From contig NZ_CADIJM010000002.1 in the NCBI RefSeq assembly GCF_902859585.1, forward strand, positions 186,001 through 250,000: DNA of 64,000 bases, in the 5' to 3' direction. Below the pieces are notes generated by a model, which was not told the origin of the DNA, did not search any database, and worked only from the letters and a program-made list of their open reading frames with translations. Below are positions 10,482 through 18,498 of the stretch, in pieces; position 1 is the stretch's first letter; each line of letters begins with the position of its first letter. The position numbers were made by a program, and so were the translations under genes. The stretch is from Achromobacter animicus. GTDB lineage: Bacteria > Pseudomonadota > Gammaproteobacteria > Burkholderiales > Burkholderiaceae_B.

Positions 10482-10648
10482 CTGGCGCGCTCCATCGCTC
10501 TGCCGAAGTGAACGGCTGGCTCGGCCTTGGCCAGCTCCACTTCAAGCGGGACCGTCTGGGACAGGCATCCAGGCAGCGTGAATTTGACGAGCTGAAAGGG
10601 CGCTTCGCCGAGGGCGCTAGCGGAGTGCAGATCGGTTTGCGTTGGCAT
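10478..10648 (-). CDS. Small protein heading the T6SS effector cassette
   Basis: 56-residue protein from ATG 10648 (preceded by GGAAG), beginning MPTQTDLHSASALGEAPFQL and ending with a stop that overlaps the adaptor start (GTGA). An in-frame TTG at 10726 would extend it to 82 residues. I do not recognise the family. The tight coupling to the DUF4123 gene argues that it is real and part of the cassette. It could be a short chaperone or the remnant C-terminus of a spike protein, but nothing in the sequence proves either. Confidence 0.5.
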   Translation of the reverse strand: MPTQTDLHSASALGEAPFQLVKFTLPGCLSQTVPLEVELAKAEPAVHFGRAMERAR

Positions 10649-10784
10649 GGCGAGCTTCCGGGTGGCGACGGACCGCACGGGTCGTCCTTGGTGCCAGATG
10701 GCACTACCGCTTTTAGAAGCTGCCAATACTGCGTGTAAATCAGAGGAGTCTTATTAATGAACCAAATTGACTAAGACACCACTG

Positions 10785-12023
10785 CTAAACACCATCCCGC
10801 GCCGCCGGCGCAACATTGGGTGTGATGGCCGCTGTCATCGCAGCTTCCTTCACCCGGCCGATGAACTTCCATCTCAACATCACCGCCGCCGCAGCGATGA
10901 TCGCTGCCAGCGCGGCGGACACGATCATTGCTGCTTTCGCGCCCTGCCACTCGATAACGAACGCATACGCAACCGGCGCCGCAGCCGTCAGCAGAAAACT
11001 GGGAATCAGCAACGCGCCAACCAGCGCGCCGTAACTGCGGAAGTCGAAGAGCGCCAGCGGCAGGGTCCCGCGGGTGATGGTCATGAGGCCGTTGCAGGCG
11101 CCGTAGAGCAGCGTGTAGGCGGCGGTGGCGTAGAGGTTGCCGCCGGGGACGAGGGCGAGCAGGAAGCACAGTGGGAGGACCAGGGCTACTGCCAAGTTGA
11201 GCGTCAGCGGATGAAGGCGGGCGCCGACGAGGACGTCGCCTAAGCGGGCAGCGAATTGGCCGATGCCCCAGAGCGATGCGACGGTGACCGCGGCGGCGGT
11301 GGCCAGGCCCAGGCCGGTCAGCAGCGAGAAAAGGTGCGCGGCGTTGCCGGCTGCCAGGAAGTTGGTCAGCATCGCCATGACGGCGTAGAGGGTGCCGGCC
11401 AGGCGGCGTTCGGCGGCGGTGCGGGTGAGGCCGGTGGCGGCCCTGCCGGGGTCGGTGGTGGACGCGGTGTAGCGGCGGCGGGGCAGGGCCAGGTAGAGGG
11501 GGATGGTGGCGAGGGCGAGGGCGGCGTAGCTCCAGGCGGCGCCGCGCCAGCCCAGCCATTCGGCCAGGAAGTGGCCGACGGGCCACATGACGGTGGATGC
11601 CAGGCCGCCGAAAAGGGTGATCTGGGACATGGGCCGGCGCGCGGCGGGGCCGGCGGCGCGGGCCAGCGCGGCGAAGGCGGCGTCGTAGAGGCACAGGCGC
11701 ATGCCGACGCCGAGCGCGGCCCAGGCGGCGAAGTAGAGCGCGTGCGAGTGCGTGATGGCGAGCAGGGCGCAGCCGAGTGCGGACAGCGCGGCGCCTGCGG
11801 GCATGACGCGGTGGCCGCCCCAACGGTCCACCGCGGCGCCGGCGGTGGGGGAGACAAGGGCCATGACGACGATGGCGGCGGAGAAGCCGCCGTAGACGGT
11901 GGCGGTGCTCCAGCCGAGGTCGGCGGTCATGGCCGGGCCGAGCGCGCCGATGAGGTAGAAGGTGACGCCCCAGCCGATGAGCTGGGTCAGGCCCAGACAG
12001 ATGACGGCGCGGGCGCGGATCAT
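10785..12023 (-). CDS. MFS transporter
   Basis: About 412 residues with some twelve hydrophobic segments (for example AVICLGLTQLIGWGVTFYLIG at the N-terminus) and the loop DRWGGHRV that replaces the MFS motif A region between helices 2 and 3. It acts in the inner membrane; substrate unknown. ATG 12023 overlaps the stop of the acetyltransferase gene (ATGA), and an upstream start 22 codons earlier would lie inside that gene. Pairing with a Pat-like acetyltransferase could mean export of, or resistance to, an amino-acid analogue; this is speculation. Confidence 0.9.
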   Translation of the reverse strand: MIRARAVICLGLTQLIGWGVTFYLIGALGPAMTADLGWSTATVYGGFSAAIVVMALVSPTAGAAVDRWGGHRVMPAGAALSALGCALLAITHSHALYFAAWAALGVGMRLCLYDAAFAALARAAGPAARRPMSQITLFGGLASTVMWPVGHFLAEWLGWRGAAWSYAALALATIPLYLALPRRRYTASTTDPGRAATGLTRTAAERRLAGTLYAVMAMLTNFLAAGNAAHLFSLLTGLGLATAAAVTVASLWGIGQFAARLGDVLVGARLHPLTLNLAVALVLPLCFLLALVPGGNLYATAAYTLLYGACNGLMTITRGTLPLALFDFRSYGALVGALLIPSFLLTAAAPVAYAFVIEWQGAKAAMIVSAALAAIIAAAAVMLRWKFIGRVKEAAMTAAITPNVAPAARDGV

Positions 12024-12565
12024 GGGCGTTGCGGGGGCGTGGTGTCGCCGTCGCCGAGGCTGCGCTGCATGAGGACGGTGTCGCGCCATTCGCCGTGCTT
12101 GTGGCCCACGGACCGCAGGGTGCCGACGGGGTGAAAGCCTTGGCTGGCGTGCAGGGCAAGCGAAGCGGCGTTGCGGCTGTCTCCGACGACGGCAAGCATC
12201 TGACGCCAGCCGGCGGCGGTGCAGCGCTCGACCAGGGCGGCGAGCAGCTTGCCGCCGATGCCGAGGCCGGCGCGGCCGGCCTTGACGTAGACAGAGTCTT
12301 CGACGGTGTGCCGGTAGGCGGGGCGCGGGCGGTAGGGGGTGACGTAGGCGTAGCCGACGACCTCGCCGTTGATCTCGGCCACGAGGTAAGGCATTTCCTT
12401 TTCTAGGACGCCGGCGCGGCGCTGGCGCATTTCGGCGATGGAGGGCGGCTCGAGCTCGAAGGAGGCGGTGCCGTGCTGCACGTGGTGCGCGTAGATGGTC
12501 TTGATGGCGGGCAGATCGGCTTCCGCGCTGTCGCGGATGAGGACGGTGGGCGAATGGGGCGACAT
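12020..12565 (-). CDS. GNAT N-acetyltransferase, phosphinothricin/methionine-sulfoximine type
   Basis: 181 residues of the Pat/MddA-like acetyltransferase family. The order is TIYAHHVQHGTASFE (24-37), PYRPRPAYRHTVEDSVYV (77-94) and the acetyl-CoA loop GRAGLGIGGKLL (97-108), followed by VGDSRNAASLALH and a GF-x-PVGTLRSVGHKHGEW end. Members acetylate phosphinothricin, methionine sulfone or sulfoximine using acetyl-CoA. The substrate here is inferred from family. It is the first gene of a two-gene unit with the MFS transporter and is divergent from a LysR regulator. Confidence 0.92.
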   Translation of the reverse strand: MSPHSPTVLIRDSAEADLPAIKTIYAHHVQHGTASFELEPPSIAEMRQRRAGVLEKEMPYLVAEINGEVVGYAYVTPYRPRPAYRHTVEDSVYVKAGRAGLGIGGKLLAALVERCTAAGWRQMLAVVGDSRNAASLALHASQGFHPVGTLRSVGHKHGEWRDTVLMQRSLGDGDTTPPQRP

Positions 12566-12712
12566 GGAAAGGGCCGGAGATTTATTAGTAGGCGGTCAGG
12601 TGTGCAAGATGCCGTACCCACGGACGTGCGAATGCGGGCGGTGTCCAGGGATGCGAGTACGCGGGGTCCGATCGAAAACGCCAGTGTGAGGCAAGGTCAA
12701 TCATTAATAAAG

Positions 12713-12750
12713 CTTTGGTCTATTATGATTTTCATAAGCAAAACTTTGGT
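12713..12750 (+). promoter_or_regulatory. Candidate LysR operator in the acetyltransferase/LysR divergent region
   Basis: A perfect 15-bp palindrome TTATGA-ttt-TCATAA (12723-12737) is bracketed by two direct copies of CTTTGGT (12713-12719 and 12744-12750) spaced 31 bp apart, about three helical turns. The site is 20-44 bp before the LysR start, in an AT-rich patch. Autoregulatory binding is inferred. Confidence 0.5.
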
Positions 12751-12756
12751 GAATCT

Positions 12757-13656
12757 ATGCGCGGCTTGAATCTGGACCACTTGCGCACGTTTGCGCAGGT
12801 CATCGAACTGGGCAGTTTTTCCGCCGCCGCGGAACGAGCGGGCGTGACGCAGCCCGCCGTCAGTCTGCAGATCCGTCAACTGGAGCGGCGTTTCGGGCTG
12901 AAGTTGGTGGAGCGCGTGGGACGCCGCGCGGGGCCGACGGCGGCAGGGCGGGAATTGCTGGCCCATATCCGCGTGATCGACGGCGCGATCGCGCAGGCCG
13001 AGCAGGCGATGGCGTCGCATGCGTCGCAGGTGTCGGGGCGGATCCGGCTCGGCACGGGCGCGACGGCGTGCACCTATCTGCTGCCGCCGGTGCTGGCGGA
13101 TCTGCGTCAGCGGTTTCCGGCGCTGGACATCGTGGCCAGCACGGGCAATACGGCGGACATGCTGCGCGGGCTGGAGGCCAATACGTTGGATATCGTGCTG
13201 ATCACGCTGCCGGCGCCGGGCCGCATGTTCCAGGCGACGCCGGTGATGGAGGACGAGTTCGTGGCGATCTTTCCTTCGCGCGATCCGGCCGCCATCCCGG
13301 AGGTCGTGACGCCGCAGTCGCTGGCGCGGCTGCCCTTGGTGCTGTTCGAGCCGGGCGCGCGCACGCGGCGGCTGGTGGATGACTGGTTCGAGGCGGCGGG
13401 CGTGGCGGCCAAGCCGATCATGGAGCTGGGCAGCACGGAGGCGATGAAGGAGATCGTGGGGGCGGGGCTGGGCTGCGCGGTGTTGCCCCGGCTGGCGGTA
13501 TCCGGCGCCGGACGGCGTGACGCGCTTGAAGTGCGTTCGCTGACGCCAAGGCTGTCGCGCGATCTGGCGATCGTCCTGCGGCGCGACAAGCCGCTCAGCC
13601 GCGGGCTGCGGCATTTGCAGGACGCGCTGCTGGCGTTGGGGGGGCGGGCGTCATGA
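12757..13656 (+). CDS. LysR-family transcriptional regulator
   Basis: 299 residues. The N-terminal helix-turn-helix is LRTFAQVIELGSFSAAAERAGVTQPAVSLQIRQLE in continuous form, and the substrate-binding domain starts near residue 90 with a G-RIRLGTG strand. ATG 12757 (MRGLNLDHLR) fits the family; more upstream codons would run through the operator. The regulator is divergent from the acetyltransferase-MFS unit, its likely target, and its stop overlaps the next gene. Ligand unknown. Confidence 0.93.
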   Translation: MRGLNLDHLRTFAQVIELGSFSAAAERAGVTQPAVSLQIRQLERRFGLKLVERVGRRAGPTAAGRELLAHIRVIDGAIAQAEQAMASHASQVSGRIRLGTGATACTYLLPPVLADLRQRFPALDIVASTGNTADMLRGLEANTLDIVLITLPAPGRMFQATPVMEDEFVAIFPSRDPAAIPEVVTPQSLARLPLVLFEPGARTRRLVDDWFEAAGVAAKPIMELGSTEAMKEIVGAGLGCAVLPRLAVSGAGRRDALEVRSLTPRLSRDLAIVLRRDKPLSRGLRHLQDALLALGGRAS

Positions 13657-14615
13657 CGGTTTCACGCAGATCCGGCTCGACTCGTATGGCGCCTTCGATC
13701 GCTACGGCTTCTACCGTTTCTACGACCCGAACGACGCGTACGACTCCTACGACCACTACGACTCCTTCGGTCGCTACAGCCCCTACGCTGCATAAGACCC
13801 GGATGGCCCTTACGAGCCATACGACCCGACCGCTCGCCGAACCCGATCTCTATCCCTACGAATCCTCGCGCCGTCCGCTGGCGGGGCTGGCCATCGACTA
13901 TCCCGACGGTCACCGGGTCAAGCGACACCGCCATCGGCGCGGCCAGCTCGTGTACGCGATGTCGGGCGTGATGGTAGTGGATACGGACGCGGGCATCTGG
14001 GTCGTGCCGCCGACGCGCGGCGTGTGGGTGCCGGCGTGGGTGTCGCACGGCATTCGCATGAGCGGCGAACCGCGCATGCGCACCGTTTTCGTCGAGCCGG
14101 GGGCGGCGGCACACCTGCCGGCGCAGTGCTGTGTGCTGTCCGTGTCACCGCTGCTGCGCGAATTGATGGCGGCCGCTGCCGAGGTGCCGCTGGATTGGGA
14201 GCCGGACACGCGCGACGGGCGGCTGATGATGCTGCTGCTGGATGAGTTGCGCCAGGAACCCGTGCTGCCGCTGCATCTGCCACAGCCGTCGGAACCCCGG
14301 CTGGCGCGCATCTGCCGCGCCATTGTGCGCCATCCGGAACGGCAGGACGGGGCAGCGGACTGGGCGCGGGAATTGGGCGTGGATCCCAAGACGGTGCACC
14401 GGCTCTTCGTGCGCCACACGGGTATGACGTTCGGCCGCTGGCGCCAGCAGGCAAGGCTTTTGGCGGCGATGGAGCGGTTGGCGCGGGGTGATCGGGTGCT
14501 GGATGTGGCGCTGGACCTGGGATACGAAAGCCCCAGCGCATTCGCAGCGATGTTCCGCAAGGCGCTGGGGGAGTCGCCCAGCGCTTTCGCGGCGCGCGGC
14601 GTGGCGTCCGCCTGA
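13653..14615 (+). CDS. AraC-family regulator with N-terminal cupin domain
   Basis: 320 residues if translated from ATG 13653, which overlaps the LysR stop (ATGA). The cupin part begins near LAIDYPDGHRVKRHRHRRGQ, and the C-terminal AraC helix-turn-helix includes VALDLGYESPSAFAAMFRKALG. The first ~50 residues are almost only Ser, Thr, Ala and Arg and are encoded by a low-complexity tract. The functional start may be ATG 13803 (MALTSHTTRPLAEPD), which gives a 270-residue protein of usual length. Target unknown. Confidence 0.88.
   Translation: MTVSRRSGSTRMAPSIATASTVSTTRTTRTTPTTTTTPSVATAPTLHKTRMALTSHTTRPLAEPDLYPYESSRRPLAGLAIDYPDGHRVKRHRHRRGQLVYAMSGVMVVDTDAGIWVVPPTRGVWVPAWVSHGIRMSGEPRMRTVFVEPGAAAHLPAQCCVLSVSPLLRELMAAAAEVPLDWEPDTRDGRLMMLLLDELRQEPVLPLHLPQPSEPRLARICRAIVRHPERQDGAADWARELGVDPKTVHRLFVRHTGMTFGRWRQQARLLAAMERLARGDRVLDVALDLGYESPSAFAAMFRKALGESPSAFAARGVASA
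13680..13795 (+). repeat. TACGAC-rich low-complexity tract
   Basis: The tract repeats variants of TACGAC, CTACGAC and TTCTAC. In the AraC frame it reads as a Thr/Ser-rich stretch. In the frame beginning at 13655 it reads as a Tyr/Asp/Phe-rich peptide ending at a TAA near 13794. It lies just where the annotated AraC N-terminus loses resemblance to the family. Confidence 0.6.
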
Positions 14616-14754
14616 TGGCCGCCGGCGGGCCGGCTGGTGGCCGGCCGACCGCCGCGCGTCCGTTTCCAGGGCGCGCACGGGCGGCCGGGCGCGGAAGCAG
14701 CGTATTATTTAGCGTTTTGCCGCCCACGCTAACAGCTACAGCCTGAGACAGATC

Positions 14755-16623
14755 ATGCCGCACTACCGCTCCCGCACTTCGACCCACGGCCGCAACATGG
14801 CCGGCGCCCGCGCCTTGTGGCGCGCAACCGGCATGAAGGATGGCGACTTCGGCAAGCCGATCATCGCCGTGGTGAACTCGTTCACGCAGTTCGTTCCGGG
14901 CCACGTGCATCTGCGCGACCTGGGCGCGCTGGTGGCCAAGGAAATCGAAGCCGCCGGCGGCGTCGCCAAGGAATTCAACACCATCGCCGTTGACGACGGT
15001 ATCGCCATGGGTCACGGCGGCATGCTGTATTCGCTGCCGTCGCGCGAACTGATCGCGGACTCGGTGGAATACATGGTCAACGCGCACTGCGCCGACGCCA
15101 TGGTCTGCATCTCGAACTGCGACAAGATCACCCCGGGGATGCTGATGGCCGCCATGCGCCTGAACATCCCGGTCGTGTTCGTGTCGGGCGGTCCGATGGA
15201 AGCGGGCAAGGTCAAGTCGCCGACCGACGGCAAGGTCATCGCCAAGATCGACCTCGTCGACGCCATGATCAAGGCCGCCGACCCCAACGTGTCGGACGCC
15301 GAAGTGGCCGAAGTCGAACGCAGCGCCTGCCCCACGTGCGGCTCCTGTTCCGGCATGTTCACCGCCAACTCGATGAACTGCCTGACCGAAGCCATCGGTC
15401 TGGCGTTGCCCGGCAACGGCACCATCGTCGCCACGCACGCCTGGCGCAAGGGCCTGTTTGAACAAGCTGGCCGCCTGGTCGTGGACCTGTGCCGCCGCTA
15501 CTACCTCGAAGAAGACGAATCGGTCCTGCCGCGCAACATCGCCACCAAGAGCGCGTTCCAGAACGCGATGGCGCTGGATGTGGCGATGGGCGGGTCGACC
15601 AACACCGTGCTGCACTTGCTGGCCGCGGCGCAGGAAGCCGGCGTGGACTTCACCATGGCCGACATCGACCGCATCTCGCGCAAGGTGCCGTGCCTGTGCA
15701 AGGCAGCGCCCGCCACCGACAAGTACCACATCGAAGACGTGCACCGCGCTGGCGGCATCCTGGGCATCCTGGGTGAACTGGCGCGCGCCGACCTGCTGGA
15801 TCTGTCCTGCGGCAACGTGCACAGCGGCACGCTGGGCAACGCCATCCAGAAATGGGACGTGGCCGGCGACGCGGGCGAAGAAGCCAAGAAGTTCTACCGT
15901 GCAGCCCCCGGCGGCATCCCGACCACGGTCGCCTTCAGCCAGGACGCCACGTTCCTGACGCTGGACACGGACCGCAAGACGGGCTGCATCCGCAGCAAGG
16001 AAAGCGCCTATTCCAAGGACGGCGGCTTGGCCGTGCTGTACGGCAACCTCGCTGAAAAGGGTTGCATCGTCAAGACGGCCGGCGTGGACGAATCGCAGTG
16101 GGTCTTCACGGGGCGCGCGCGCGTCTTCGAAAGCCAGGACGACGCCGTCGAAGGCATCCTGGGCGACAAGGTCGTGGCGGGCGACGTGGTGGTGATCCGC
16201 TACGAAGGCCCCAAGGGCGGCCCCGGCATGCAGGAAATGCTGTATCCCACGTCCTACCTGAAGTCCAAGGGCCTGGGCAAGACCTGCGCGCTCTTCACCG
16301 ACGGCCGCTTCTCGGGCGGCTCGTCGGGCCTGGTGATCGGCCATGCCTCGCCGGAAGCGGCGGAAGGCGGCACGATCGGTCTGGTCGAAGAAGGCGACAC
16401 GATCGAGATCGACATCCCCAACCGCAAGATTCACCTGGCCGTTTCCGACGAGGAACTGGCCTGCCGCCGCGCCGCCATGGACGCGCGCGCCGACGGCTGG
16501 GAGCCGGTGGGCCGCGAACGCGTGGTGTCGCAGGCGCTGCAGGCGTATGCGGCGCTGGCCACGTCGGCCGACCGCGGCGCGGTGCGCGATCTGTCGCAGC
16601 TCAAGCTGAAGGGCAAGCGCTGA
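14755..16623 (+). CDS. ilvD: Dihydroxy-acid dehydratase
   Basis: Penultimate step of valine and isoleucine synthesis: dehydration of 2,3-dihydroxy-3-methyl-acids to 2-oxo acids, cytosolic, iron-sulfur dependent. 622 residues, the length of the E. coli-type enzyme. Visible blocks are [13 protein letters not shown], the cluster-binding [12 protein letters not shown], and [17 protein letters not shown], with the C-terminal [11 protein letters not shown] signature. ATG 14755 follows GAGACAG. It is a single-gene unit ending at a clear terminator. Confidence 0.98.
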   Translation: MPHYRSRTSTHGRNMAGARALWRATGMKDGDFGKPIIAVVNSFTQFVPGHVHLRDLGALVAKEIEAAGGVAKEFNTIAVDDGIAMGHGGMLYSLPSRELIADSVEYMVNAHCADAMVCISNCDKITPGMLMAAMRLNIPVVFVSGGPMEAGKVKSPTDGKVIAKIDLVDAMIKAADPNVSDAEVAEVERSACPTCGSCSGMFTANSMNCLTEAIGLALPGNGTIVATHAWRKGLFEQAGRLVVDLCRRYYLEEDESVLPRNIATKSAFQNAMALDVAMGGSTNTVLHLLAAAQEAGVDFTMADIDRISRKVPCLCKAAPATDKYHIEDVHRAGGILGILGELARADLLDLSCGNVHSGTLGNAIQKWDVAGDAGEEAKKFYRAAPGGIPTTVAFSQDATFLTLDTDRKTGCIRSKESAYSKDGGLAVLYGNLAEKGCIVKTAGVDESQWVFTGRARVFESQDDAVEGILGDKVVAGDVVVIRYEGPKGGPGMQEMLYPTSYLKSKGLGKTCALFTDGRFSGGSSGLVIGHASPEAAEGGTIGLVEEGDTIEIDIPNRKIHLAVSDEELACRRAAMDARADGWEPVGRERVVSQALQAYAALATSADRGAVRDLSQLKLKGKR

Positions 16624-16651
16624 TCGGTTGATGGCGAGTTGTTGTGAAAGG

Positions 16652-16679
16652 CGGCGCACTTGGTGCGCCGTTTTTTTTT
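16652..16679 (+). terminator. Rho-independent terminator of ilvD
   Basis: Perfect 8-bp stem CGGCGCAC/GTGCGCCG with a 3-base loop, followed by nine T residues, 28 bp after the ilvD stop. Confidence 0.95.
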
Positions 16680-16735
16680 CAACTGACGATATTCGATGCG
16701 CATCTTGCTGTTGCCTGCATCGGGAAAGCGAGGAT

Positions 16736-16816
16736 CAATTACAGCTTGCACGTTGTATTTTTGAAATACAGCTTATGAGTTGTATTTGATAAATACAGCC
16801 TACATTGCGTATTCCA
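16736..16816 (+). repeat. Three 27-bp tandem repeats, probable HipB operator array
   Basis: Three contiguous copies, 16736-16762, 16763-16789 and 16790-16816. The shared core is TACAGC near the left end and GTATT near the right end. Copies 1 and 2 are close and copy 3 is degenerate. The two junctions create perfect palindromes TGTATTT-n3-AAATACA at 16754-16770 and 16781-16797, centres 27 bp apart. A TACAAT -10-like hexamer follows at 16821-16826. The position, directly before a HipB-like gene, fits cooperative autorepression; binding is inferred. Confidence 0.8.
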
Positions 16817-16860
16817 GTTTTACAATCTAGAATCTGTAAACCTCACCTTCAAGGGCTGGC

Positions 16861-17121
16861 ATGTCCGACTTCACCGTCCGCACGGCGGACCAGCTTCCCG
16901 CCTTGCTCCGGGCATTCCGCAAACAGGCTGGCATGACCCAGGCCGAAGCTGCGCTGCGTTTGGGCGTCACGCAGCAAACGCTTTCGGCGTTTGAGCGCAA
17001 TGCCGGCAAGCTTGGCGCTGACAGGTTGCTGGAGATTCTCGGCATCCTGGGCGTGGAAGTCGTGTTGCGGCAACGGGAAAAATCCTCCGCGTCCAAAACA
17101 CCGGCCACACCGGATTGGTAG
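16861..17121 (+). CDS. hipB: HipB-like antitoxin, XRE/Cro helix-turn-helix
   Basis: 86 residues, almost all a Cro/C1 helix-turn-helix: LRAFRKQAGMTQAEAALRL (about 16-34), VTQQTLSAFER (36-46) and GADRLLEILGILGVEVVL. It neutralises and co-represses with HipA. It ends two bases before the HipA start, so the pair is one operon. Regulation is suggested by the tandem palindromic array 45 bp upstream. Confidence 0.92.
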   Translation: MSDFTVRTADQLPALLRAFRKQAGMTQAEAALRLGVTQQTLSAFERNAGKLGADRLLEILGILGVEVVLRQREKSSASKTPATPDW

Positions 17122-17123
17122 CC

Positions 17124-18479
17124 ATGGGCCGACGATCGCACCACCGCGCTCTGGATCTCTGGATGAACGGGGACTTCGTGGGCGTCTGGAGCGTCCAGCC
17201 CCAGATCGGCGAGACGCTCCAGTACGACGAGGCATGGACTGCCTCGGGCCGGGGGCGGCCTCTTTCGCTTTCGCTCCCCTTCACGCCGGGCAACCCGCCG
17301 CATCGCGGACAGATCGTGCGCAGCTATTTCGAGAATCTGCTGCCCGACAGCCAGAACATTCGCGAACGCGTCGCGCGGCGGTTCCAGGCGGGTTCCACTG
17401 ATGCGTTCTCGTTGTTGGCCGAAGTTGGTCGGGATTGTGTGGGCGCTGTTCAAGTCATGCCCCGCGGCGTGGCGCCTGACCCCGTGACGCAGGTCGACGC
17501 CGTGGCGCTCAGCGATGCGCAAGTGGCCCAGGCGCTGCGCAGCACCCTGACGCCCGGACCTTTGGGCGGGCGCAATGCGGACGACGATGACGGGTTCCGC
17601 ATCTCGATCGCCGGGGCCCAGGAAAAGACGGCCATGCTGTGGCTCGATGGCCGTTGGTGCAGGCCTCACGGCGCCACCCCGACCACGCATATCTTCAAAA
17701 TGCCGCTCGGCCTCGTCGGCAACCTGAAGTTCGACATGAGCCATTCGGTGGAGAACGAGTGGCTGTGTTCCGAGATTCTCCATGCCTACGGGCTGCCGGC
17801 GGCGCGCACCCAGCCGTTGATGTTCGAAGACATGAAGGTGCTGGCGGTCGAGCGGTTCGACCGCCTGTGGTGGCGCAACGATGATGGCAAGCGCTGGCTG
17901 ATCCGCCTGCCGCAGGAAGACATGTGCCAGGCGACGGGCACGCCGCCGCATCTGAAGTACGAATCGGACGGCGGCCCCGGCATGCGCAGCATCATGAAGC
18001 TGCTGGCCACCTCGCGCGACCCCGATCGCGACCGGCGCACGTTTTTCCAGTCGCAGGTCCTGTTCTGGATGCTGCGCGCCACGGATGGCCACGCGAAGAA
18101 CTTCAGCATTTTTCTGCGACCCGGCGGCGCGTACGAGCTCACGCCGTTGTACGACGTACTGTCTGCCTATCCCGTCATCGGTACCGGCGCCAACCAGCTG
18201 TCGCCGTTCAAGGCACGCATGGCCATGGCTGTGCGCACCAAGAACACCCATTGGCTCATGCGCGACATTCTGCGGCGGCATTGGCTTGCCGTCGGTGCGG
18301 AACATGGGGTCGTGGCGCCGGACGGCCGGGGCGTGGAAACGGTGGTCGACGATCTGGTTTCGCGTACGCCGCATGTGGTGCGCGCGGTGCGAGACATTTT
18401 GCCGCCCGCGTTTCCCGAGCACGTGGCCGATACCATCCTCCAGGGGCTGCAGGCCGCAGCAGACAGACTGGCAGGTTAG
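17124..18479 (+). CDS. hipA: HipA serine/threonine kinase toxin
   Basis: 451 residues, full length. The order is the N-terminal HipA domain, then the P-loop and autophosphorylation segment ISIAGAQEKTAM (Ser161 corresponds to the regulatory Ser of E. coli HipA), VERFDRLWW, LPQEDMCQATGTPP, the catalytic ATDGHAKNFSIF, and the metal-binding LTPLYDVLSAYP. All key residues are present, so the kinase looks active. E. coli HipA phosphorylates glutamyl-tRNA synthetase and causes persistence; the same target is assumed here. ATG 17124 is preferred over an upstream TTG. Confidence 0.95.
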   Translation: MGRRSHHRALDLWMNGDFVGVWSVQPQIGETLQYDEAWTASGRGRPLSLSLPFTPGNPPHRGQIVRSYFENLLPDSQNIRERVARRFQAGSTDAFSLLAEVGRDCVGAVQVMPRGVAPDPVTQVDAVALSDAQVAQALRSTLTPGPLGGRNADDDDGFRISIAGAQEKTAMLWLDGRWCRPHGATPTTHIFKMPLGLVGNLKFDMSHSVENEWLCSEILHAYGLPAARTQPLMFEDMKVLAVERFDRLWWRNDDGKRWLIRLPQEDMCQATGTPPHLKYESDGGPGMRSIMKLLATSRDPDRDRRTFFQSQVLFWMLRATDGHAKNFSIFLRPGGAYELTPLYDVLSAYPVIGTGANQLSPFKARMAMAVRTKNTHWLMRDILRRHWLAVGAEHGVVAPDGRGVETVVDDLVSRTPHVVRAVRDILPPAFPEHVADTILQGLQAAADRLAG

Positions 18480-18498
18480 TCAGAAGGAGTCTGAACCA

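Noticed and set aside
10757-10774. Five-codon frame with a strong GAGGAG ribosome binding site on the + strand
   Set aside because: Encodes only MNQID, has no downstream gene on the same strand, and the match is likely by chance.
13655-13796. Tyr/Asp-rich small protein in an alternative frame
   Set aside because: No start codon with a ribosome binding site and a repetitive origin; treated as low-complexity DNA.
13918-16659. 913-codon open frame opposite ilvD and the AraC gene
   Set aside because: Antisense to two well-supported genes and without recognisable motifs; GC-skew artefact.
16736-16816. Short CRISPR-like array
   Set aside because: Repeats are directly contiguous, with no unique spacers and no cas genes.
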